Shown here: positions 1-5,694 of the stretch, piece by piece
How the letters are laid out: every line of letters starts with the position of its first letter
Position numbering within the stretch: the first letter of the stretch is position 1
Assembly: GCA_013697265.1 (NCBI GenBank)
Contig: JACCXE010000393.1
Location: 1 to 5,875, forward strand
Origin: Actinomycetota bacterium
Lineage (GTDB): Bacteria; Actinomycetota; Acidimicrobiia; Acidimicrobiales; JACCXE01
DNA length: 5,875 bases
Reading direction: 5' to 3'
Notes under the pieces: model-generated
Database searches by the model: none
Told to the model about the DNA's origin: nothing
Seen by the model: the letters and a program-made list of their open reading frames with translations, nothing else
Made by a program: the position numbers and the translations under genes

Positions 1-2027
1 AGCGGCAGCGCGGCGGCAACCAACAGCGCCCAACCGAACGGCGCGCCGCCGAGGCGGCCGGTCTCGAGCCGCAGCGCAGCCCCGAACGACAACGCCCGGC
101 TCGGCGATAGACCGGGGCCGAACAGCGCATGGCTCAGCCCGTCGGGGTGCAGCATCGTGAGCGACCATGGCGCGAGCAGTAACAGCGCGACGCCGACACC
201 GAACCCCGCCACCGACAACGCCCGGCGCCCGTCACCCGGCGCCCGCACCAGGAGGGATCCGACGAGCACGCCGAGCGCGAGCAGGAGTGTCATGGCGAGC
301 ACACCCGGCGCGAACGCGGCGGCGACACCGAGCATCAGTGCCACCCCAAGGCCCGACCGCCATTCGAACAGGAACGGTGCGCGGTGGCGCCCGTCGGCCG
401 GCTCCGCGGCGCGCTCGCCCATGCCTTCGGCGCCGGCGCGCATGCGGGCCAACAGCCAGGGCGCAACGGCGTACGCGATTAATCCGTCCCAGCGGCCGCG
501 GGCCAACGACGCGTAAGGGAGGGGCACGACCGCATACGCCGCGAGCCCGACCAGGCCGGCGCGGGGCACTTCGACGCTGCGGGCCAGCCGAAACGCGCCG
601 AACAGACCGAGCGGCACGAGGCCGAGGATGAGCACCTTCTGCGCGGCGCCGACTGCTCCGAACAAGATCGCTCCGGCGAAGCCGAGGAAGGCCAAGGCCG
701 GCGGGGCGGGCGACTCGGCGCCCAGCCCGGTTAAGCGCCAGCCGCTGAAGAACTGGCGGAACAGACTGCCGACCGCGGGCGACGGAGCGAACTGGCCCAC
801 TGCGGGCAGGTTGCCCGACAACAGCCCGCGGGTACCTACGAGCAGAACGAGGGCAACGGCGCCCCACGCGATCAGCGCGCTGCGGGAACCCGCGATCTCT
901 TTTAGAAGTCCGGCGCCTGATTCGGCAAAAGCGCGGGCGCGGTCTTCGCCGTGCAACTGGCCGCGGATGAACCGGTTTATGCGGGCAAAGCCCCGCGTCT
1001 GCAGTCGTCGGATCTCGCTGTCGGGCAACAACCGCGTGGCGTTGACGCGCTTGCGCGACTCGCGAACGCCGCGGATGTCGCGCAAGACGTCGTACCAACC
1101 GCCAACGACCGACGCTGCGACGCGGCGACGGCCGGCGAGCAGCGCGTAGACGAGTTCGCCGAGCTGCACGATGATGACCTGGGGCACGATGCGAACCAGA
1201 TGCATCGGCGTGTAGTTCGTGAACACCATGCGAATCCGGTGGCGAACTTCGGCCGCTCGCACCTCATCGCGGTGCCGGGCGATGTCACGTTTCTCGCGGT
1301 CGTCGCCCCCCATTCCTGACCGGTATCCGCCGACCGTCGCTTCACGGTGCGAGGCCCGCGCCGCCGGCGCCGCCATTACGCGGGCTCCCGCGATTTGGGC
1401 TCGCCAGCAAAAGTCGATGTCTTCGCCGTGGGGCCACAACTTCGGCTCGAAGCCACCCAATGTGATGGCGAGGTCGGCCCGCACCAGCATCACCGCGCCG
1501 TCGACGGCGAACACGTCGCGCACCGCGTCGTGCTGTTCTTGGTCCAGTTCACCTGGGTCGATGAGCGGCGCGACTACGCCGGTCTTGTCGATGGTGAGAC
1601 CGGCAGACGTAATCCGGAAGTGGTCGTCCCAGTCGACGAGCTTGGGCCCGATCACGCCGGCGTTAGAGCGGTAGGCCTCTTCGACGAGAAGGCGAACCGC
1701 GTCGGGCGCGAGCGCGGCGTCGTCGTGGCAGAACAACAGGTACGACGCGCCTTGCACCATGCCGAGCGCTTCGTTGGCGGCACGGGCCCAGCCCGGGTCG
1801 GCGGCCAGCCGCCTAACGAATGCCTCGGGCGCGACCGCGGCCACCCGGGAGGTCGGGTCGACGTCAGATGCCGCGTCGATCACGAGCACCGACAGGTTCT
1901 CGTAGTCCTGAGCGCTCAAGGCGGCGAGCGCCGAGTCGAACCAGTCTCCCGGATCGTGCGTGACCACTACGGCCACTACGGGAGGGGGCGCCGCGAGCTC
2001 GGGCTCGGCAGACGGGTCAACATCCAT
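1..2027 (-). CDS. GT2 glycosyltransferase fused to multi-pass membrane region (partial; C-terminus beyond left edge)
   Basis: 675 codons are visible from ATG 2027 and the frame stays open to the window edge, so the C-terminus is missing. Residues about 17-230 form a GT-A fold of family 2: a VVAVVVTHDPGDW first strand, an FCHDDA acidic (DXD-like) motif at 99-104, and a GEDIDFCWR motif at 201-209, as in rhamnosyl- and galactofuranosyl-type transferases. A hydrophobic stretch at about 275-298 is followed by a basic amphipathic linker (about 300-380). Predicted membrane helices then lie near 384-398, 443-462, 463-480, 490-505, 556-573, 574-594, 606-620 and from 664 on. A GT2 head joined to a long membrane region is familiar from actinobacterial envelope-glycan enzymes. 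The membrane half may be a GT-C-like or AftD-like domain, but I cannot confirm that. Start choice: ATG 2027 has an AGG 12 bases upstream; TTG 2036 is an in-frame alternative. It likely transfers a sugar to a lipid-linked or polymer acceptor at the cytoplasmic membrane; donor unknown. Confidence 0.
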   Translation of the reverse strand, partial: MDVDPSAEPELAAPPPVVAVVVTHDPGDWFDSALAALSAQDYENLSVLVIDAASDVDPTSRVAAVAPEAFVRRLAADPGWARAANEALGMVQGASYLLFCHDDAALAPDAVRLLVEEAYRSNAGVIGPKLVDWDDHFRITSAGLTIDKTGVVAPLIDPGELDQEQHDAVRDVFAVDGAVMLVRADLAITLGGFEPKLWPHGEDIDFCWRAQIAGARVMAAPAARASHREATVGGYRSGMGGDDREKRDIARHRDEVRAAEVRHRIRMVFTNYTPMHLVRIVPQVIIVQLGELVYALLAGRRRVAASVVGGWYDVLRDIRGVRESRKRVNATRLLPDSEIRRLQTRGFARINRFIRGQLHGEDRARAFAESGAGLLKEIAGSRSALIAWGAVALVLLVGTRGLLSGNLPAVGQFAPSPAVGSLFRQFFSGWRLTGLGAESPAPPALAFLGFAGAILFGAVGAAQKVLILGLVPLGLFGAFRLARSVEVPRAGLVGLAAYAVVPLPYASLARGRWDGLIAYAVAPWLLARMRAGAEGMGERAAEPADGRHRAPFLFEWRSGLGVALMLGVAAAFAPGVLAMTLLLALGVLVGSLLVRAPGDGRRALSVAGFGVGVALLLLAPWSLTMLHPDGLSHALFGPGLSPSRALSFGAALRLETGRLGGAPFGWALLVAAALP

Positions 2028-2037
2028 GAGGCGCAAG

Positions 2038-2066
2038 AACCTAGTTGGAGCAACCCCTTTTGCTAA
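2038..2066 (-). promoter_or_regulatory. Candidate promoter for the leftward GT2-membrane gene
   Basis: Read on the minus strand, TTAGCA (2066-2061, 4 of 6 to the TTGACA consensus) is separated by 17 bases from TAGGTT (2043-2038, a TANNNT -10 element). Transcription would begin about 2029-2031, giving an almost leaderless message for ATG 2027. That fits the lack of a well-spaced ribosome binding site. The -35 element lies inside the left arm of the inverted repeat at 2060-2116. This is pattern evidence only; the match is moderate. Confidence 0.
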
Positions 2067-2116
2067 CTGAGACCGCGCTTGCAAAAGTTACTCAAAAGGT
2101 GTACCTTAGTTAGCAA
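2060..2116. repeat. Near-perfect 12-bp inverted repeat bracketing divergent promoters (candidate operator)
   Basis: The left arm TTGCTAACTGAG (2060-2071) and right arm CTTAGTTAGCAA (2105-2116) are reverse complements at 11 of 12 positions, including 9 contiguous outer base pairs. The 33 bases between them are AT-richer than the surroundings. The arm centres are 45 bp apart, slightly over four helical turns. The left arm contains the candidate -35 of the leftward gene; the right arm overlaps the end of the candidate -10 and the start point of the rightward gene. Such placement would suit a repressor binding both arms, but no binding-protein family is recognised and a long-loop hairpin cannot be excluded. 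Confidence 0.
2079..2107 (+). promoter_or_regulatory. Candidate sigma70-type promoter for the 99-residue protein gene
   Basis: TTGCAA (2079-2084, 4 of 6 to TTGACA) and TACCTT (2102-2107, 4 of 6 to TATAAT) are separated by exactly 17 bases. The predicted start is near 2114, leaving a leader of about 43 bases before ATG 2157. The spacer carries CAAAAG twice (2082-2087 and 2093-2098), 11 bp apart, so both copies face the same side of the helix. This is the best-formed promoter in the window. Confidence 0.
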
Positions 2117-2144
2117 CGGGTAGCGCTAGTTCACCCAACTTCTC

Positions 2145-2150
2145 AGGAGA
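2145..2150 (+). promoter_or_regulatory. Ribosome binding site of the 99-residue protein gene
   Basis: AGGAGA lies six bases before ATG 2157. It is the clearest Shine-Dalgarno sequence in the window and fixes this start. The leader before it holds a perfect 8-bp palindrome, TAGCGCTA (2121-2128), with GGGT and ACCC around it, which could fold as a small hairpin. Confidence 0.
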
Positions 2151-2156
2151 ACTCCC

Positions 2157-2456
2157 ATGAACGTTTCCGACAACCTCCGCGACGCCGCTTACATCGCCAT
2201 CGGCATGAGCGTGATCGGTGTGCAACGGGCACAGGTGCGCCGCGAAGAACTCGGCAAGCAGCTGGCCGAACAGCGCACCTCGATCGAGGCCCGCGTCAAC
2301 GAGGTGCGCTCGACTTTCGAGACCCGGGGCGCCGAAGCCGTAAAGCTCGTGAGCGACGTGATCAAGGAGGCCGACGCCCGCGTCGAGCCCGTGATCAAAG
2401 CGGTCGAAACGCAGGTGCGCAGCGTGCTCGCGCCCACCGCCTCCTCCCCCGCCTAA
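2157..2456 (+). CDS. Small helical coiled-coil protein, HbhA/phasin-like (function unknown)
   Basis: This 99-residue protein starts at an ATG with a strong AGGAGA site and has its own candidate promoter. Residues 7-23 form a mildly hydrophobic amphipathic helix, followed by QRAQVRREEL (23-32) and then a long charged, alanine- and valine-rich helix up to about residue 91, ending in a Pro/Ser/Ala tail. There is no clear signal peptide, no full transmembrane span and no cysteine. Composition and helical spacing recall the coiled-coil part of mycobacterial heparin-binding haemagglutinin and phasin-like lipid or granule coat proteins; this is resemblance, not established homology. It could coat a membrane or lipid surface or scaffold envelope enzymes. 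It is the only plus-strand gene between minus-strand glycan genes, and its TAA overlaps the stop of the convergent reductase gene. That it is a real gene is well supported; its function is not. Confidence 0.
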   Translation: MNVSDNLRDAAYIAIGMSVIGVQRAQVRREELGKQLAEQRTSIEARVNEVRSTFETRGAEAVKLVSDVIKEADARVEPVIKAVETQVRSVLAPTASSPA

Positions 2457-3346
2457 CCCGCAATCGCGGCGATCACGTCGCGCAGCGTGTCGTCGAGGGT
2501 GTAGTTCGGCGTCCAACCCGTGGCGGCGCGAATCCGGGTGTTGTCCCCCACCATCACGGGCACGTCGACCGGTCGCATCAGCGCCGGATCAACCTCGAGT
2601 TTCAGGTCCGCGCTCGCAATCGCTAGCAACCGATGGGCCAGGTCTTCGACTGACACGTCTGTGCCTGAGCACACGTTGTAGGCCTGACCGCGTTCCCCCT
2701 TGTCCACCAGCATCCGGTAAGCGCGCACGACGTCGCGCACATCGGTGTAGTCGCGCCGAGCCGACAGGTTTCCGACACGGATGGGCGCGTCGCCGCCCGC
2801 CTTCATCGCGTCGACGATGCGCGACGCGATGTCGTTCACCACGAAGCGGCCACTTTGCCCGGGCCCGATGTGATTGAACGAGCGGGCCCGAATGACCGGC
2901 ACGTCGAATCCGGCGTCGTACTGCACCCCGAGGTACTCGGCGGCCACCTTGCTCGCCGCATAGGGGGTGACGGGGTGCAGCGGATGGTCCTCGGTGATCG
3001 GCACGTCGGCGGGCGTGACCGGGCCGTACACCTCGGCTGACCCGATGAGCAGCACGCGGGGTTTGGGGTCAATGCGGCGGGCCGCCTCGAGCACGCGCAG
3101 CGATCCGACCGCGTTGACGTCGAAGGTGCGGGCCGGGTCGGCCCAGCTCTCGCCGACGTGGGCCAGCGCCGCGAGGTGGTAGATCGCATCGGGGCGGGCG
3201 TCGTCGATCGCGGCAGTAAGCGCGGCGGCGTCGTCGAGATCCACTTCGCGTTGCTCGGGCGCGATCACCTCGTCGCCGCAGGCGTCGAGATGCGCGAGCA
3301 GGTACGGGCCCACGAAGCCGTGGCCGCCGGTGACGAACGCGCGCAT
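2453..3346 (-). CDS. rmd: NAD(P)-dependent sugar epimerase/dehydratase, GDP-4-dehydro-6-deoxy-D-mannose reductase-like
   Basis: A complete 297-residue extended short-chain dehydrogenase, about the usual length for the Rmd family. It has the dinucleotide-binding TGGHGFVG motif at residues 6-13, a YHLAA strand at 56-60, catalytic Ser103 in GSAEVYG, and the YAASK pair Tyr129/Lys133. RSFNHIGPGQ (155-164), RDYTDVRDVVRAY (198-210) and RPVDVPVMVGDN (258-269) are the substrate-side signatures I associate with Rmd, which reduces GDP-4-keto-6-deoxymannose to GDP-D-rhamnose. A GDP-mannose 4,6-dehydratase would have to supply the substrate; none is in the window. Another deoxysugar reductase or 4-epimerase is possible. 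It starts at ATG 3346, nine bases after the stop of the GT2 gene, with AGGG about seven bases upstream, so it is probably co-transcribed. Its TAG shares bases with the TAA of the convergent gene. Cytoplasmic. Confidence 0.
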   Translation of the reverse strand: MRAFVTGGHGFVGPYLLAHLDACGDEVIAPEQREVDLDDAAALTAAIDDARPDAIYHLAALAHVGESWADPARTFDVNAVGSLRVLEAARRIDPKPRVLLIGSAEVYGPVTPADVPITEDHPLHPVTPYAASKVAAEYLGVQYDAGFDVPVIRARSFNHIGPGQSGRFVVNDIASRIVDAMKAGGDAPIRVGNLSARRDYTDVRDVVRAYRMLVDKGERGQAYNVCSGTDVSVEDLAHRLLAIASADLKLEVDPALMRPVDVPVMVGDNTRIRAATGWTPNYTLDDTLRDVIAAIAG

Positions 3347-3355
3347 GCGGTGACC

Positions 3356-4231
3356 CTAGAAGGCGGGGCCGAGGCTCATGTCACGAGTGCGCTCCTCGAG
3401 CCCGGTTCGCACCGCGACAACCGGATTGGCTCGGCGCAACGCCGCCGGGTGACGTAGGGCGAGCCGGGCAACCGTCGCTAGGTTCAACGCGAGAGGGCGC
3501 GGGGCAACCAGGCCGCGGAGGCCCTCGTGACGGGAGACGGTCGCCAGCCGATTTCGCAGTGATTGGGCCTCGACGAAGTCGGCGTCCGCGGTGTCGCTTC
3601 CGCGTCTGTGCGTTGCGGTGGCGGCCGGCGTATGCCCAAAGGTCCAGCCCCGCCGGCGTAGGCGCCAGGCGATCTCGACGTCGTCCCAATACACGAACAG
3701 CCACGCCCACCACGGATCCGGCCCGACGCTGTCGAGCGCGGCCCTCCGCCACAGCGCGGCGGCCCCTGAGACCCCGAAGGGTTCGGAACTCGGCGACGGT
3801 GAGGCCCGCATGCGGTCGCGGTCAACTGCCTGGCGAGCAGGCGTGAGCTCGATACCAGTCGAGTCGATGGCGCCGTGAGGCAGGCGCAACGTGCCCGTGA
3901 CCGCGGCCGACCTGCCGTCGGATTCCAGCGCGGCGACGCAGGCCCGCACATAGTCGGCGTGCAGTTCGCAATCGGCGTTGAGGCTCAGGAGGTACGGGGC
4001 AGTAGTCAGCGCGTACGCCTGGTTCATCGCCGCGGCGTACCCGACGTTGGTCGCGTTGTGCACGTACTCGACGTCGACGCCGGCGGCGATGGAGGCCACG
4101 GAATCGTCGAGCGAGTTGTCCACGATCAGCACTCGGCCGATCGGCGCGGTCTGGGCTCGCAGCGCCTCGAGGCACGCCGGTATGTCGGTCCCGCCGCCGT
4201 ACGTAACGATCGCGACGTCGACCTGGCTCAT
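3356..4231 (-). CDS. Family 2 glycosyltransferase, rhamnosyltransferase-like
   Basis: A complete 291-residue GT2 enzyme with no membrane helices. It shows the N-terminal nucleotide-binding strand VDVAIVTYGGG (4-14), VDNS (37-40), NVGYAAAMNQ (62-71), the metal/nucleotide motif NADCE (85-89), the acceptor-side GVSGAAALWRR (153-163) and WDDVEIAWRLRRRG (182-195), where the acidic cluster would hold the catalytic base, followed by a conserved-type His208. This pattern is typical of WbbL-like rhamnosyltransferases that extend polysaccharides on lipid carriers at the cytoplasmic membrane face. The neighbouring Rmd-like reductase makes a GDP-deoxyhexose donor plausible, though dTDP-rhamnose is the more usual donor in the family. 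The ATG overlaps the stop of the preceding fragment gene as ATGA (4231-4228), so translation is probably coupled; a weak GGGCGGG lies just upstream. The closely spaced reductase gene follows. Confidence 0.
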   Translation of the reverse strand: MSQVDVAIVTYGGGTDIPACLEALRAQTAPIGRVLIVDNSLDDSVASIAAGVDVEYVHNATNVGYAAAMNQAYALTTAPYLLSLNADCELHADYVRACVAALESDGRSAAVTGTLRLPHGAIDSTGIELTPARQAVDRDRMRASPSPSSEPFGVSGAAALWRRAALDSVGPDPWWAWLFVYWDDVEIAWRLRRRGWTFGHTPAATATHRRGSDTADADFVEAQSLRNRLATVSRHEGLRGLVAPRPLALNLATVARLALRHPAALRRANPVVAVRTGLEERTRDMSLGPAF

Positions 4232-4482
4232 GCACCCGCCCAGCGCAGACCGCAGATCTCGTTTGTGCCGAGCGCCACGTTGCCCTCGGGCGAAGCCACG
4301 AGAATGAAGTCCCGTTCGTCACCGAAGAACCATTGGCCGCGACTGAGGTACACCGGCACGGCGAGAACGACCGCCAACGAAGCCAGGTGGATCCATGTCC
4401 ACAAGCGCTCGTCCGACGCGTCCGGCTGCCCCGCTTGCTCCATTGCCTCATCTTGGCCGCCGATCTCACAACCGAGCGCCAT
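4228..4482 (-). CDS. Short membrane protein, probable N-terminal remnant of a GT-C-like glycosyltransferase
   Basis: 84 residues from ATG 4482, or 71 from the alternative ATG 4443. I prefer 4482 because AGGGG stands about eight bases upstream, whereas the GAGG before 4443 is only two bases away. Residues 28-46 form one membrane helix, followed by RGQWFF (48-53) and GDERDF (54-59). A first helix followed by a W-F-F-x-D-E-x-D-F acidic loop is how I remember a group of actinobacterial membrane glycosyltransferases of several hundred residues beginning; in GT-C enzymes the first loop carries acidic catalytic residues. Here the frame ends about 25 residues later, and no continuation of that family is visible in any frame before the next gene. 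I infer a truncated, probably inactive remnant. The ATGA overlap with the GT2 start suggests it is still translated and coupled. A genuine small one-helix protein remains possible. Confidence 0.
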   Translation of the reverse strand: MALGCEIGGQDEAMEQAGQPDASDERLWTWIHLASLAVVLAVPVYLSRGQWFFGDERDFILVASPEGNVALGTNEICGLRWAGA

Positions 4483-4494
4483 GGGGTCGTCCCC
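4483..4494. other. Small GC hairpin in divergent gap, covering the leftward ribosome binding site
   Basis: GGGGTCGTCCCC forms a four-pair G:C stem with a four-base loop. On the minus strand the stem includes the AGGGG that serves ATG 4482, and the stem abuts that start codon, so it could mask initiation if the transcript starts far enough upstream. It is short and may be coincidental. Confidence 0.
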
Positions 4495-4500
4495 TAGAAT
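4495..4500 (+). promoter_or_regulatory. -10 element of a leaderless promoter for the nucleotide-sugar dehydrogenase
   Basis: TAGAAT matches TATAAT at 5 of 6 positions and ends six bases before GTG 4507, so transcription would start at or next to the first base of the start codon. No Shine-Dalgarno sequence precedes that codon. This is the standard arrangement of leaderless actinobacterial messages. No convincing -35 is seen at 16-18 bases upstream, which is common for such promoters. Confidence 0.
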
Positions 4501-4506
4501 CGATCG

Positions 4507-5694
4507 GTGCCTTTCGACCTCGATCTCGTGATCGTCGGTGGCTGCGGACGGGTGGGCTTGCCCCTCGGCCTCGCGTTCGCCGATCGCGGCCTGTCCGTCG
4601 CGCTGTACGACCTCAGCGAACGCGCCGTGGGTCAAGTGACCAACGGCGAGATGCCATTCGCCGAGGACGGCGCCGACGAGGTGATGGCCCGCGTCGGCTC
4701 ACAGCTGTTGGCCACCATGGACCCATCCGACGTAAGCCGGGCCGAGCACGTCGTGGTGGTGATCGGCACCCCCGTCGACGAGCACCTCGACCCCCGACCC
4801 ACCGCCGTGCCCAACGCGATCGAGGCGCTCGCCCCGCATCTGCGCGACGGCCAGCTACTCGTACTGCGCTCGACTCTGTACCCGGGGGTCACGGCGATGG
4901 TCGAGAAGCTAATCGCGCGCCTCGGCGTGAAGGTCGAGGTCGCTTTCTGTCCTGAGCGCATTGCCGAGGGTGCCGCGCTGCGCGAATTGTTCGACTTGCC
5001 TCAGATCGTGGCGAGCCGAACGCCTACCGGTCAGGCCCGAGCCGAGAAGCTGTTCAGCGCCCTCACCGCCTCGACGGTTCCGCTGTCCCCCGAAGAAGCC
5101 GAGTTGGCCAAGCTCTTCACCAACACCTGGCGCTACATCAAGTTCGCCACGGCCAATCAGCTGTTCATGATCGCCAACGACTTTGGCCTCGACTTCGGCC
5201 GTATCCGCGCTGCGATGACCTTTGACTATCCGCGGGCCGCGGACTTGCCGGGTGCCGGCTTCGCGGCCGGGCCGTGCCTGCTCAAAGACACGATGCAGTT
5301 GGCCGCGTTCAACAACAACAACTTTGTGCTCGGCCACGCTTCGATGATGGTCAACGAGGGTTTGCCCCTCTACATCGTGTCGAAGATGGAAGAGTCTTTC
5401 GAGCTGGCCGACTGCACGGTTGGCGTGCTCGGCATGTCGTTCAAGGGCGGCAGCGACGACACCCGCGACTCGCTGGCCTACAAGCTGCGCCGGATTTTGC
5501 GCTTCAAGGCCCGCAACGTGCTGTGCACCGATCCCTACGTCACCACCGACGAAAGCCTCGTTCCGCTTGAAACCGTGCTGAGGGAAGCCGATGTACTGAT
5601 CATCGCCGCGCCCCACCCGGCGTACCGAGACCTGCCGACCACCACGCCGCTCGTAGACGTGTGGGGTTTCACAGGCGCGAGCACGCAAGTATGA
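4507..5694 (+). CDS. UDP-glucose/GDP-mannose dehydrogenase family protein (nucleotide-sugar dehydrogenase)
   Basis: A complete 395-residue enzyme of the family that oxidises C6 of a nucleotide sugar to the uronic acid, using two NAD+. The N-terminal Rossmann domain has GGCGRVGLPLG (11-21); RSTLYPGVT (121-129) and CPER (148-151) follow. The central helix carries TNTWRYIKFATANQ (205-218). The catalytic cysteine is Cys257 in GPCLLKD, with Lys260 and Asp261. The C-terminal domain has FKGGSDDTRDS (312-322) and DPY (342-344). Overall style is nearer to UDP-N-acetylmannosamine or UDP-N-acetylglucosamine dehydrogenases (WecC/WbpA type) than to classical UDP-glucose dehydrogenase, but the substrate is not settled by sequence. 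The GTG start is chosen because the Rossmann strand begins seven residues later and a TAGAAT sits at leaderless spacing. Its TGA overlaps the next glycosyltransferase start (ATGA), indicating an operon. Its first gap neighbour is the divergent membrane-fragment gene, only 24 bases away. Cytoplasmic. Confidence 0.
   Translation: MPFDLDLVIVGGCGRVGLPLGLAFADRGLSVALYDLSERAVGQVTNGEMPFAEDGADEVMARVGSQLLATMDPSDVSRAEHVVVVIGTPVDEHLDPRPTAVPNAIEALAPHLRDGQLLVLRSTLYPGVTAMVEKLIARLGVKVEVAFCPERIAEGAALRELFDLPQIVASRTPTGQARAEKLFSALTASTVPLSPEEAELAKLFTNTWRYIKFATANQLFMIANDFGLDFGRIRAAMTFDYPRAADLPGAGFAAGPCLLKDTMQLAAFNNNNFVLGHASMMVNEGLPLYIVSKMEESFELADCTVGVLGMSFKGGSDDTRDSLAYKLRRILRFKARNVLCTDPYVTTDESLVPLETVLREADVLIIAAPHPAYRDLPTTTPLVDVWGFTGASTQV

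Noticed and set aside
232..1098. Long open frame on the minus strand (288 codons) and several plus-strand open frames across 157-2066
   Set aside because: They are arginine/alanine/proline-rich shadow translations of the GT2-membrane gene, typical of GC-rich DNA, with no family motifs or ribosome binding sites. The real gene is in another minus-strand frame that stays open to the edge.
2458..2469. CCGC-AATC-GCGG hairpin just after the convergent stops, as a terminator
   Set aside because: The stem is only four pairs, lacks a T-tract on either strand, and lies within the reductase coding sequence.
3822..4469. Alternative minus-strand frame of 215 codons across the fragment and the GT2 start
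   Set aside because: I read it to see whether a frameshift restored the truncated membrane protein. After the overlap it becomes arginine-rich shadow sequence with no hydrophobic helices, so a simple frameshift does not explain the truncation.
5311..5322. AAC repeated four times, giving Asn269-272 in the dehydrogenase
   Set aside because: It is in frame within a conserved helix region that I recall as Asn-rich in related dehydrogenases; four units are too few to suggest a slippage switch.
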